Below are positions 50,601 through 63,900 of a stretch of 64,000 nucleotides of DNA, one piece after another. Each line of letters opens with the position of its first letter. The stretch's first letter is position 1. The stretch is taken from the NCBI GenBank assembly GCA_013396655.1, contig WBMV01000453.1:409387-473386 (forward strand). Reading direction: 5' to 3'. Made by a program: the position numbers and the translations under genes. Below the pieces are notes generated by a model. It did no database searches and was not told where the DNA came from. It was given only the letters and a program-made list of their open reading frames with translations. Source of the stretch: Campylorhamphus procurvoides. Lineage: Eukaryota; Chordata; Aves; Passeriformes; Dendrocolaptidae.

Positions 50601-53371
50601 TATGGATACAGGAGCAAAGTAAATAAATTTGACTTAAAATCTTAGCTTTGCCTATTTTTAAAGTGACAATACCATGATGGAAAAGCAAAAAGAAAACTAT
50701 GATTATGTAGGAAATTGAATGTATAATTAGTCACGCTTTATAGCATTGCTCTATTATCAGTCCTCATTTAGACTGTAAGATGAGTTTTTAAGGTCAGAAG
50801 ATTTGTACCTTGTATTTTATAATAGTGATGAGAAATAAACAATAAAATTAATCTTCAATTGGAAAATAATATATATCTATATAAGTATTCAAAGACTGCA
50901 CACAATAGTATTTTTAAAACTTTTTTTTAATCAATTTTATTTTGGAAATGTCTAACAATTTTACAGAAATGCTGCACGTTCTCCCATATTCCTAATAGGA
51001 TAGTATATAGAATGTATAGAGTATACTGAGACAGGCCTAGTCTCATGCCATGAGACTGACAATTCCTTCTTTATTTTCAGGTTATTGTATTATATAATGG
51101 ATGTTTAAAATTGTTTCCAGCTAGCCTTATGCTAAGGCAAATTTGGCCCAGAGGTATTAAGATTATGTTTTCTTATGATAGATGTCTATTCTTTCTCATA
51201 TATTTGTTACCTATTTCTTGCAATATTTTTACAATAATTTTAATTACATTTTCTCAGTGACTGTTTCTACCATTAAAGAAATCATCCAAATATTTTTCTC
51301 AAATCCTCACTTTAATAAATGATTGTAACAAAACTGGAAAGAGGTATGAATCATCAAGACATTAATTTCTTGGGTTTAGAAAAGGACTTAAAGAAACAAT
51401 AACAGACACAAGGACCACCTTGTTCTTTACTGTGTTAATTAAACAAATATCATGCTTTATTTGGCTGGAAGAAAGATCAGAGGTTGAAAATTATAATATC
51501 ACAAGCACAGTTCACTTCTCCCTTTAAGGAGAAATTATGTTACTGTTTAGTTGCGAGTAAAAGTTTCCAAGAACTCACAATATCTGATACCAAAGAAATC
51601 CCTTAGGCAATTTATTTAATCGACCTACATGCCAGATCTCCTTACAAGTTATGATTAGAAAGTTTAGATTAACAGCTACCATAGAAAGCTGATCATGTTT
51701 TAGAATTTTTAGTGTATTGTTTGGGTGTTGCCACTGTGAGGCAAGGTGGGCATTCCAGCAAACCTTTTTTTCATGCTCTGTTGTAAAAATGGGACCTGGC
51801 ATACAGGCTCAGAAACAAATGTTTTTGTGTGACATCCTAACTGGTGGTTAAGAGAAGGCAGAAAAGCCTAGAAAATTTTAAAGGCTGCTCACATTAATGC
51901 CATGCCACTTATTTAACTGCCTGCATATAAATTAATGAATCCATGTTTGGGACAATCTTTAGGAAAATAAAAATTGTGACATTTTGGTGGGGTTATGATT
52001 GCTTGTTTGTTTATTTTGGTGGGTTTTGTGTGGGTTTGCCTTAGGTTTGTTTAGTTTTGTTTTTATTGTGTTAACAATATGTATAGATCATAAATAGTTT
52101 ATTTAAACCCTTGTTGCATTTGCTAAGCAACTTCTAAAACAAGGGCAAAGAGTTGACTGTTATGAAACAGAAAATGTAGTTTCTAAGGAAAAAAAGCGGA
52201 AGTCCTCTGAGAACACAAGAACATACTTAGCACTACATACTTTTTTTTTTTTTTTAAGGGATACTTATTTAAAGAAAGAGAGCTTTGCTTGGGTAGTGAA
52301 ATGAAAGTGTAAGTTTGTACCTTGGGATTTATAGAAATTCTGTAAAACTGTGATCCACTTCAGCTTTTTCTTTTTTTTTTTTTTTTAAGAAGATACAGAT
52401 TCCTGAGTACCAGACCTCATACATGCCTATGTAGAAAGCAGCTGCTTTTGTACACTCCTTCCAGCAAGGCCCCTCTCAGCACAGAAAGAAAGCCTCACTG
52501 GGATGTATATCACACTAGTCATGAACACAGCAGCCCATCCTTCACTCTCTGTTTCTAAAGAGAACAGCATGTCAGTCATCAGAGGATCACCTGGATCCAG
52601 CAAAGGGCAGTATAAAATTTGTCTTGCCTAAAAATTATGCATCCCTTGGACAACAGGACCAGAAACATTTCTGCAGACTTGAACTTTAGTTAGAAGCCAA
52701 TCTGACTTAAGCCCCTTCTGTAGAAAATTGATGTGTTTGCACCTCTCAGAGGCTGAGTGAAAGAACTCCTGCAGATGATTCCTGCTTACAATGACTCTAC
52801 TCCTCAGCCAGGTGTTTCAGTTAATAGCCCAGCAAATTGATAGAAATAGAGGCCATAGGAGGTGACACAAAGCAGTCACATCTATCAAAGGAGGCTTTGA
52901 CTAAGCTCTCTTCAAGAACAGAAATAAATTTCTCAGTGAAGACACAAAGTTCTGTGGAAAATATTGTCAAAAATAAGGTTTTCCACTGGTAAGCAACTGT
53001 GATAATTGACAGATGTCTGTGAAAGAAGAAATGGCTTCAAAGGTAATTGGGAGTCCTCAGCACATACTTCAATTACTGTGGGAACAAGGTAAATTAAAGT
53101 GTGTGCCTTATCTACACAAGAAAAGTGCTTTAATTAGACTAAATTGGTTTAGAAGTGGATCTAGTGATACTAGGGGGAAAAAAAAAATGTTGATTGAAGC
53201 TAGCCCTTTGTGGTTTTCACTTCTTTTAGAGAAAAAACCTGCTATCTAAAAGCTCCCAAATGCTATTTCTTGATGCCGTTCAAACTTTTTTTTTTTAAAT
53301 AAATAATTTCCCCAATATTTGTTCCAATATTTTTTCAATAATTTGCCATCTTTCTTGATGTAGGGTGGACA
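47601..53371. other. AT-rich spacer
   Basis: Holds TTG-rich DNA at 47885-47910, an 18-A run near 48922, and T runs of 15-18 near 52241 and 52370. A more balanced stretch lies at 52400-52910. No gene recognised. Confidence 0.4.
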
Positions 53372-53635
53372 TCACAGAATCAATTAGGTTGGAAAAGATG
53401 TCTGAGATTGTCTAGTCTAATTTATGACCGAACACCATCATGTCAACCAGACCATGGCAGGAAGTGCCACATCCAACTTTCCTAAAACACCTCCAGGGAC
53501 AGTGACTCCACCACCTCCCTGAGAAGTCCTTTCCAAAGTCTAGTCATCCTTTCTGTGAAGAAATACTTCCTAATGTCCAACCTAAGCCTCCCCTGGCTCA
53601 GTTTAAGACTATGGCCTCTAGAGATGTCTAGATTC
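53372..53635 (-). mobile_element. CR1 LINE 3' end, minus orientation
   Basis: CACAGAATCAATTAGGTTGG opens it, followed by ACACCTCCAGGGACAGTGAC, TCCACCACCTCCCTGAG and GAAATACTTCCTAATGTCC, which are ordered inverted CR1 blocks. The type with TTAGGTTGGAAAAGA near the end differs from the copy at 41680, so it is a different CR1 subfamily. Confidence 0.9.
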
Positions 53636-56600
53636 CTGTTACTTAGAACATGTAAGTAGCTAAGTTTTCCAGTTCCAAATTACTTAAGTCCAAATTTGTA
53701 AGACCAACTAGGCTGGAACAATTTTTTTACATTTTAGAAGGTATAATTCTTTGAGAGAAATAGGAGCAGTGTGGGTGGTTGTGGTGGAGAGTGGTGTTGA
53801 TAAGTTTGTGAATACTTTACAAATATTTTCTTCATTATGTTAGTATTTTTAAATGGTTTGGTAAAATACAGAGCTTTTCAACAAATCCCTAATTAATTAT
53901 TCTTAATTATAAAAACATTTCTGAAGATATTTCTGTCCACGTTTGATACAAGTTGTCCAAAAAAAATATAGAATAGCAATAGAAGAGAACTTTCCTTTTC
54001 TGATCCTCTTCTTGTAATTTATATTTTAAATTAACAGTGTTAACTAACCTACCCTTAAAGGATTTTTTTCATGTTTGAAGAAAATCTTTGACATTCTTTT
54101 CTGAAATGCTTCACACCTATTGCACTGAAACTGTATTTTCTGTACCTTTATATCTCTATTATTTAGGTGAACTAAATAATTTAATTATTTCTTCTGTACA
54201 CACAAAAACCAATTTATTCTCTTCTACTCCTCTTACTACAGCCATCTTTTACTGCTTCCTTTTACTATTACATTTTTAACTCCTGTTTTCCCAATGTTGT
54301 CATCAGGACTCATCCCTTTACTCGCTCTCTTTTTTGTGATACTCTGCCACCCGCCTTTTTCATTCTCCATATCTATTTTCTTTCCTCGTGTATTTAGTGA
54401 CTTTCCCACTCCCCATAATTTTCACATTACAAAATATTCTACTGATTTTTCACATAGTTACTCTTGCACCCAATCCTGTCTACATACAAGAAATGTCAGT
54501 GTTCTATTATCTAATTTCCAAATCAGTATTCCAGTCTTGTTCTCTTTAATTACCCATCTGAACCCATCAGTCATGAACTTGCAGCTTCTCACAAGCACTC
54601 ACCTCCCAACAGCTTCCACTAATGACTGCAAGACATCTAGCTTGATCACCACTTCCTCCTACTTCCTCTGAATTTTCTGTAAAGAGTTATACAGCAGCAG
54701 CAAGACAGAATGATGTGACTCTATAGTACTTTGCAGTCCCGTATCTAATATATTGTACACTATTACAGAGTTTTTTTCCTCTGTAGACCTCTCCTCTTCA
54801 CAGATTGTGTACAAAGCTATGTGTTTCAAATAAAACTGCACACGTTATTACAATATAGACTCTCCGTTTAAGGCAAAGTCTGCAGTTTCAGTTCCTGCAG
54901 GAATTTTTCCCCTCTAAAACATTTGTTCACTCAACAGCGATTCTCTCACAGCTATCTCAAACACATTCAGTCAAATACTTCAAGCTCCAGTAGGAAATAA
55001 CTCCTACTTTCTAATGCCAGATGAATCAACGGGAACACTCCCAGATTTTCTTGTATCTTGCAATAACAAGCAGCAGATAAAATCATAAGTTGAATGCATT
55101 TCTAGAGTCCTTGTTCATATATAACAATAACACCGGGTAAATCTTTTCTTTCAGGAATGCATAGTTAATTGCAATTCAGAGTAATGCTGAAGTTTTGCAT
55201 GGATTAAGCACTACTGTAACTGATAGGAACCATTTAATCGATTTTTAAATCTGCAATATAGCATTCCACCATTAAAGAAGAAAGAATGATCCAGCACACT
55301 TCTTTTGCATTAAGTGGCTTTGAAAACAGACTCAATCATTACTCAAAAGAAATCTGAAAAAGTAACATATTATTTTATCTGAAATGTAAGTCTTCAATCT
55401 GAAAAAAACCCTGAAAAAAGTTTTTCAAAGATTACAGACTTTTTTTAGGGGACAGCCCCCNTAAAAAAAAAAAGCCTCTCAAAAATATCTATTATTGATT
55501 TTGTATAGTGATAATACTGTTTTGCTCTTCAGACTTTTCAAGAATAACACTTCTCTTCAGACCAGTAATTTTACAAAGTTATTACTCCATCTTACAAATT
55601 GTTATATCCTACATGTCTAGTCATAGAACCATATTGTCATAGTTCTGCATGAGAAAATATCAGTGTCTCTTGGCAAAATTTGTTGAACAATTTGTATAAA
55701 GCCTTTTTTTTTTTCTGATCACCGTACACAAATATACAATCATTGAGAAGCCTAATCTGATATACGCTCACATTCAAAGCTTTCTAAAAAGCAAGGATTT
55801 AATTTCAAGGTTTTTTGGGTTTGCTTGTGGGGTTTTTCACCCTCAGATTTGAATTACAACCAAATTGAAAAAAAAAATAATTATCTATTTTCTTAGAGTG
55901 CCTTATTGTAAGAAAACTAAATAATTTGCAGTTGTATTTCTTTACTGGGTTACATATATCTTTTGTCAACTGACTGGCATTTGAAGATCTTTTTCTAAGG
56001 TATACAATTCTCCCAGAATGGTTATGAAGTCTGAAGAGTAAACTCAAATATTTAATACTTAAAAAGAAATCATTTTAGTGACTTTAGGTAAACATATATA
56101 CATATATTTTATCTGTTTCTATGCAGTAACAAGAATATTATATACTCCATCCACAGTGCTAAAGCTTAAATGGGAACTCTTTCTCAGTAGTTTTCTAAAT
56201 TTTATGATTGTCATCTGTTTAAAAATGGGAAAGCTTGTAGAGAAAAAGTCTAATTTTTGTTGAAAGACGTATATTATCTGCTTGCTAATTTATTTAGCAG
56301 CATGTGAATATAAGATAACTTTTAAGTCTGTTTCTTTTTTTTTTTCTATTGATTTTGTTTGGGTTTTGGTTTGTTTTTTGGGGATTTTTTTGTTGGTTTT
56401 TTTGTTGGTTGGTTTTTATTTTCTTTTTAAAGTTATATCAGTGTATATTCCTATGTTTCACACACAGAAGGAGATAAATCTAGCTGATTGTGTAATAATG
56501 TCCTGCTTCAGGAAATTCTTGACAGAGGTAGTTGTCAATTATGCAGGGAAAGAACACTGCAGCATAGCTTGCCAGGAGGATGTGGGGCATGTATGTTATT

Positions 56601-59600
56601 TTGTAAATAAATCTAATGGGTTTGTGGATACAGAGGATTTACTAAACTGGATGTGCATTGTCTGCCTACCACATTTTTGTGCCCTGATTTTCACTGGAGA
56701 GCAATGAAGGCAAACAGAGAACAATGAATTCCTGTAGATCTTGGCTGGGTGGCTTCAGGGCTCCAGACTTCACCTCGAAGCAGATCTATCCCTTGCATGT
56801 ACACAGGAAGTTGGTCTCCAGACAGATATTTGGCTGCTCCTGTGAAGTGAAATTCACAGAATCACAGTCCCGATTGTGGGATTGGAACCAGCTGTGTGCA
56901 GAAGCATGAGGGATTCAGCAGGCCACTGCCTTGGGCCATGAAATGCCTCGATAAGAAATATCGACTCTTTAAAGGTGATTCTTTCCTCTTCTTTCTTGTT
57001 GGCAGTATTCTGAAAATGCTAGTCTTTATAAACAAATTACTTCAGATGCAATTGGTTTCTGACTGTTCAAAACTAGTTAAAACATACAATTATGAATAAC
57101 AGCTGAGTGCTGAGTAGTAAAAACATAATACTTCATCTTTTAATCATCTTTGAAATACTGGCTTAGTGTCTGTAAATGTTCATCATCGGTATGGAATAAA
57201 CCAGAAAGACTATCATAGTGAAGCTTGATCAGCAACTGTGGATGCATGTGTTCAAAGAGCCTGCACTAATATGAGAGTCAATATGTTAAGATTTACTGCC
57301 AGAATGTTTCTTAGATGAAAGGAATCAACTCTTCTGTCACATGTTTTCATTAAGTATTTTTGTGAGTTCACTCCCTGACTTAGTTACTTAATACATTTAA
57401 TTATATATTAGAGAAGACGAACATATATTGGGGAATTTTTTTCTAGTCTGACTAAAATTGGTGAGAAGGAAAGTGGGATGCACTAGACTTTCACAGCTGC
57501 TATGAATGGCATCGCTCTCTTAATTAGAACTTTTGTAAATCTCACAAGATAAATAGTATAAAAACACTGGGGCACCAAAATAAATATGCAATATCTTATT
57601 TTTTCTTATGTTACATATTACTCATGTTACATATATATATCAAAAAGGTTGTTTTAAATAGGTCACCTCAATTTCTGATCCTTTTCTAATAATTGTCTGT
57701 CTTCTGTGCTATTGATAATAACTTTTCAACTCAGTTGTCTATATTTCTCCCCAGCTTCTCCTTTAAAGGAATGAATTGCACCTGTTTCAGCAAGTTAGAC
57801 TGCAGGCAATTTTAAGCTTTATCCTACTTCGTTTAAAAAAGGTTAAACCATATGACAAGACAGACAAAGTCTGATAATTACACACTTAATTTAGGAAAAT
57901 AAGTGCTCACAGTGGTGAAATTACTAAGACTTTTCCATTCTTCCTTGATATTATACCTATTTCACTCAAACTGAATATATCACCAGCTGGAGAAATATGG
58001 AAAAATAGTTTCTACAGGCTGATATAATTAGCTGTCTAGAGCCATGCAGAGTGCTCATAGGAAAAAAAGCACCAGTCCCCCAAAACCAGGGAAGGGTCTT
58101 GTGACAATATCTCTACCACAGCAGTTGCTATATTCACACATAAAACCAGACCAAACTGAACAAAACCAAGCATTCTTTCTTGACAGATTTCATGTCAGTT
58201 AGATAAATCTGGTATGAATAAATTAATTTCCATAGAAATATTTCTGATTTAAGAAGGTATGAATAAATCAAGATTAATACCTAAGAAGCAGCATTTTATG
58301 ATGCTCATTTGCAAAGAGCATTAAAACTGTCCTATTCTTATGGCTCTGGAGAAGCAGTAAAATAAAACAGAATAAGCAGCACAAGTAATTTGAGTTGTTT
58401 CCTTTTTACACCATTTCATTAAAAGCCAAATTTTAACTACCTGTAATAATTAAGTAGCTTCAGCACTAAGACATTCTAACCTTCAGCAAGAGAATCTTTC
58501 TGTGACTTCCAGCAAAGAGCAACTTTCTATTGACCAGCTATTGATTAGGCTTTCTGTGTTCTTGCTATGTGAGACTGCTAACAACGCAATGATTTATAGG
58601 ATTGTTGACTATGTCTTTGCTGTTCAGGAATGAAAAACAGCAATGGAAATTCATTTTTATTTCCTTATATTAGAAGAATTTTAGATACTAATTCAGACAT
58701 CATGTTTTCTCAACCATAATATAAGTTTTCTTGGTACAAAACGCGTTCCTGAACCCTTCTCTCCTTTTAAATAAACCATTATTTCTTTTTAGCTAAAAAT
58801 AATGGCATTCAGATATGTTCAAAACTCATGAGAAACTTGAATTTTAAGATAAAAATGTAGGAATGGACCAGAATTATGTTATTTTCTCCTGTTATGAAAA
58901 AAAAGCAAACAAAATAAAATTTAAAAAAAAAGCAGAAAACAATTACACTGAAGCTATCAAAATTTGCTAAAGAAATGAGAAAATTTGTGGTCAGGGCAAA
59001 CCAGTTTTTATCTAAATTTATAAAAGCCTAATTATTCTAATTTTTTTTTCTAATATAAGAAAGTGGTTTTATTTCTGTAGTACAATAATATTATAATGTA
59101 TATGTTATACCCTTTTATGCAACTTCCTTTCTCTCTGTTTTTGAAATTAAAAAAAAAAAAAAAGAACAATGTTTTAAAGATCCTTAATGCTCCTTGTCTA
59201 TCTCTAAAAGGGCTTAATTTGACCATACCCTATGGAGACATAATACTTTACACTGCATAAAATACTCTGATTTTTTTACCTTCTAATTCCATGTCTGTCA
59301 ATAAGTATATGAAGGTTGAAAATAATTCTTTCTTCTCAAATACATATCTAGCACACAAAATAATCACTGTAATGTAGGAACAATGTCAGTTTATAATAAG
59401 TTCTGCTGTAAAATTACTCCCATTACAGACATTCACTTCTACAATCACTAGGTTATAATCATTTAGTTCTGAGCCTGACATACTACAACTGTCACCAAAA
59501 GACACTTTCAGTGATCATGTGAATGAACTTCTAAGCAGGTAGCTGCATATAATTACCTTTTGAATACACACAATTACATTCAAAATCTCAAAGAGAAACA

Positions 59601-60117
59601 TAAAGTACTAGATGATTTTGGAGAAGTAGATACCAGCACTAAACGAGTTCAGAAACTTAACCTCTTGGCTCGATTATTTTTAATCTGGCATAAGTATAGA
59701 GTCTATGAGCCTTACATGTGATAAATAGTATCTTTCCTTCGTGAAAAAAGAAAAAATAGTGAGAAAAGTATTAAATGGTATTTGAACTGCAAAACTTAAT
59801 CCATAGTAAATAATTAGAAACAGTTCGAGTTCTTGTTTAAAACAAAAAAAAAAAAAAGGAGTCGTTTGGCTACACTATTGAGCACTAGTCTGTACTTGAC
59901 ACAATAATATCATAGAGTTTTTATTTTTTGAGTAGGGGACTCACAGTTAGTTCTTTTATCCAACAGCTGCTGCTTGAAAGATTTGTCCCTGGTATAATCT
60001 CTGTTTCCTCTGGAAATCACAGGATACTTGACCAGAGTGCTACTATTTCTGTTAGAGAGGAGAAACTGGTCTTGAGTCAGTCAACAAGTTTTGTAAGTGT
60101 TTTTCTACCATAATGAC
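53636..60117. other. AT-rich spacer
   Basis: Contains a pyrimidine-rich block (54080-54680), one undetermined base (55461), T/G-rich low complexity (56338-56440), and a 141-codon frame at 56282-56707 whose first third is that low-complexity DNA. A GC-richer stretch at 56500-56960 is unassigned. No gene recognised. Confidence 0.4.
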
Positions 60118-60676
60118 TGTTATGATTTAGCCCAGCTGGCAACTAAGCACCAAGCAGCTGCTCGCTTACCCCATCTCACCCCGGCAGAATGCACAATGGG
60201 AAGGAGAATCAAAAGTGAAACTTCCAGGTTAAAAGCAGTTTAATAACTGAAGCAAAAGTAAAATATAATAATAATAGTAAATAATAACTATGATAATAGA
60301 AGGAAAAGAACCTCACAACAAAACCAAATGATGCATTTTGTTCACCACCTTCTGACTGATGCCAGGCTTCATTATCAAACTCCAATCAGACCTCTCTTGC
60401 AGGTGACTCCTCTGGTTTACATACTGAGCATGATCTTCTACAGTGTGGAATATCCCTTGGGGAAGTTTGAGCAACCCATCCTGGCTCCCTCACAACTTTT
60501 TTGTATCTTCTCACGGGCAGAGATGAGGCACAAAAAAGTCTTTCACCTAGGATAAACACTAATTAGTACCCATCAAACATCAGTGTGTTAGCAACATTAC
60601 TCTCATATTAAATCCAAACCAGCACTGTACCAGCTACTGAGAAGAAATTAAGTCTATACCAGATGAAACTAGGACA
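60118..60676 (-). mobile_element. Solo LTR, avian ERVL-type, minus orientation
   Basis: The 559-bp element starts on the plus strand TGTTATGATTTAGCCC, then CAGCTGGCAACTAAGCACCA. It has an ATAATAATAGTAAATAATA patch, then TTTACATACTGAGCATGATC with GTGGAATATCCCTTGG, and ends GATGAAACTAGGACA. It is the inverse of the LTR at 7621-8215 (TGTCTTGGTTTCAGC start) and so belongs to the same or a sister family. The flanks ATGAC and ATTAT do not form an exact duplication. The 75-codon frame at 60328 is a shadow. Confidence 0.82.
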
Positions 60677-63404
60677 ATTATCATTTCCTATGGGCAGTTG
60701 TGGATCATTTCTTTTGTATAGAAAACCACTCAGTACTTTTAAGTTATAAGTTCAGGTGTTATTCAGTAAACATTAAATTAGAGAAAACTATAGACCTATT
60801 GCAAAATACCTGGAAGGAGGACACAGGATGTTTGTTCATGAATTGTAACACTTCTCAAAAATTATTGATAACTTGAAAAATCTTAAAATCAGGAGGCAAA
60901 AATCCTAGAATAAAAATGCTCTCAAATGGAAGAATAAACTTATATCTGACATCTGCTTATTGTTGTTCTTATTTCTTTCTCTAATTGGGCTGATATGCTC
61001 CTCCCATTTTGTATTACATAGATCCTTGTCAACTTTGAAGTTGCGTCTAGGGGAATAAGTCACGTTCAAAGTACTGGTGGAAATATTTAGGGAAGTACAG
61101 AAACATATTTTTTTCCCTGTAATACTCAGAATTTGTCTGTATTCTTAAACCTATCATCCACAAGATTGCTTCATCTTGTTGCCATGATCATCTACGTCAG
61201 AAAAATTTCAGTGCATTTGCTGTGTCTTCTAGAATAAGACAATTCATTCCTTTAAAATTAATCCTAGATAAAGTTCTGGGAAACAGTAATTTTAGAGATC
61301 TCTCTTAATAAGCAGCACTGTGCTGAGTTTACATCCCTTCTTACTTAACCTTACACTAAAGTGGCCCTTCTTATTACATTGTGCATTGTCACATATTATT
61401 ATTTGCTGTAAAAAAATCTTCTCCAGTGTACTGCAACACAGACCCCTCAGTGCTACAGATACTTTAAATAGTCTATGGTGAGCTGATCATACCTGCAATT
61501 ATGACATGGCATTGTCTGCAAGCTTTTACTCTGCTAAGTAGGTGCTTCTATATCAGTGAAGTTGGATGTGCTTAGCTATCTTTTTGGGACTAAAACTTAA
61601 TTACTTTGACTATTAAGGCCTTTGATTTGTATGACAATTTTATATAAAAATTAGATATTGGTATATATATATGTCTCGCTCCATATATTTGTCTGTCTGT
61701 GCACATGCATATATGTTACCAAATATTTGCTACAGTAAAGCTTCTGCTTTAAATTATTGCTTTTAAATAAATGTCCTGCTGTTATAAATAAAACTAAATT
61801 GAAGGTTTTATAGATTTGCTGTTACAGATGTTGTTTGGGTCACTACAGATGTTTGTTCTTTTTGGCTATTTACTAGCTGTGTGGAACACCACTTTGAGAA
61901 AATCAGCCTTTATTACATCAATGGTAGTTTCATGGGATTTTTACATATTTAAAATTGATCAAGACTAATAAAGAAAGTTTCAGAAGTGTTAACACTGCAT
62001 TGCAATTCTCAAAAATCCATCTGAGGATAGAGTTTATCTGCTCTTATGAGAAAAGCAGCCCCCTTGAGATTTAGATCTGAAAAAAGGGAAAAAAGCTATA
62101 ACTGCAGATGCCTGTCACGTACTCTATGCGTGCTTCAAAGAATACTTTAACAGCCAAAACCTGTATGTTTATGGAGAACATAAATAACCACAGGAAGTGG
62201 TATTGTGGGAAGCTCTCATTATTCAGTCCTATTAAATGTCAAAATATCTGGGAAAATTAAATAAAAAGGTCTTCTGATATGAACACACAAACTGCAAGCC
62301 CTGTAAAATATATGAAATGAAACTCAAGGCAGAGTTAAGTAAAGAATTCTAATAAAATATGTAGCACATTGTCATAAATCTTTTCAGGTTACCTACATCA
62401 TAAAGAATTTACTTACTTGTGACTACTTGTTGCTCACCTCTGAATATTTCTTCATCTTTTCAATTCTTAGAAGTAGTATGGAGAATCAATAGAAAATGAG
62501 CCATGAGGGCTCTGGGACCCAGGGGGAATGATGGAAGCAAAAGAACAGCAAAAGAAATAACAGCAGTGATATAATAACAACAGAACTCCTTGCCTTCTGC
62601 TACAGATTTATATATCGTGCTGTTTTCTTCACAGAAAACATAGAATATTCTCATTTTGGTTACAGTTTAATAAATTGATTGCTCACTTTCCCTTCCTATT
62701 GATACACCAAATATACCCAGCAATATTATAAATTTTAAGCATAATCATTTGCAGCCATTTTGGAACAATGAACAGACAAAATGAGAATGTTTATTTCCAA
62801 ACCACTGTTTAGTAATAAATGGAAGCTCTTTGATACATATATAAATAAAAAAATTGAATTTAGTGGGTTTTTTTGGGTTTCTCTTTCCTTTTTCTTTTTT
62901 TTTTTAAGTGAGCAATTTTCATAATACTTACAAACTGAAATGAACCTTCACAGCAGTTGGATTTCCTAATAAATCGTCACATTTATAGTCTATTTCTTTA
63001 GCCCTAGGAGCATTTTTATTAACTGATAAAACAACCGTTCTCACTTTTATCTTTGTGTCTTAGATTTAAAAAGTATTGTGTGACAATTAGATCAACATTG
63101 TCAGATCTGATAAGCTTAAACCCTCAAAGTAGTGTCATCTATTCAAAGTAATAATGGGCATATCCACTCTTTCAAGAAAAGTGTGTAGTACAGGATATAT
63201 GCAAATTTTCTGAGTTTGTTTCTCTGATGCATAGCTAGACATATGGACTTTCCATTCAGTGATTCACTGGGTTTTGATAAGTATCACAATGTTGAGTTGC
63301 TAAGCACAAAATTTTGGGTCTCTCAGGAAGTATGAAGGACTTAAAAGCATTTAAACAATAATGCATATATTATATTTAATATACAATTTTTATGAAAAAT
63401 TTAT
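60677..63404. other. AT-rich spacer
   Basis: No gene or repeat family seen apart from short TA runs (61661-61672) and T runs (62898-62907). Confidence 0.45.
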
Positions 63405-63567
63405 GAGACAGTCAGCTCTGGAGCAGGCCTATTTCACAGAGGAGCTGGAGACCCTGTTTCTGAAGCTGGGGAAACACTTGGGGAGTGCGAAGGCTCCCAT
63501 AAAGGCAGCTGTAGGGAGTGCTGTGAACAAGATGGGCAAACAGAACGTGTTGCTGCAGTCAGGGTGT
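63405..63567. other. GC-richer unassigned block next to CR1
   Basis: A sharp rise in G and C occurs with an open frame (94 codons from 63361) that reads through this block and into CR1. The encoded stretch is rich in Ala, Leu, Lys and Gly, with Glu-Glu-Leu-Glu near its start. The minus strand is also open. It could be a truncated retrocopy, another repeat, or an unrecognised CR1 part; no product is assigned. Confidence 0.35.
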
Positions 63568-63900
63568 GATGCAGCAGTTTGCAATTTGTTAAACTTCATG
63601 AGGTTCACACAGGCGCACTGCTTCATCCTGCTGAGGTCCCTCTGAACAACGTCTTCCATCTAGCGAATCAACTGCACTTCTTTGGTGTCACCAGCAAACT
63701 TGCTGAGGGTGCACTCAAACTTCCTGTCCATGTCATTGATGATATATTAAATAGCATTTGTTCCCACACAAATCCCTGAAGGACACCATTTTTTACTGGT
63801 TTCCACTTGGATATTGAGCCTTTGACTATAACTCTTTGGACATGGCCATGCAGCCAGTTTCCTGTCTATCCCTGAAACCCATGTCTCTCCAGTTTAGCAG
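63568..63900 (-). mobile_element. CR1 LINE internal piece, minus orientation
   Basis: Inverted CR1 blocks are clear: AACTTCATGAGGTTCACACA, CAGCAAACTTGCTGAGGGTG, CTGTCCATGTCATTGATGAT, AAATCCCTGAAGGACACCA and CCATGTCTCTCCAGTTTAG. They correspond to the region found at 22891-23070 and extend farther toward the CR1 5' side. The 3' end repeat is missing. Confidence 0.9.

Noticed and set aside
56282..56707. 141-codon frame as a membrane protein
   Set aside because: The hydrophobic part is encoded by low-complexity T/G-rich DNA; the rest matches no family I know, and there is no sign of splicing or promoter.
56862..56876. CR1 end repeat (CACAGAATCACAG)
   Set aside because: The adjacent sequence does not continue as a CR1 3' end.
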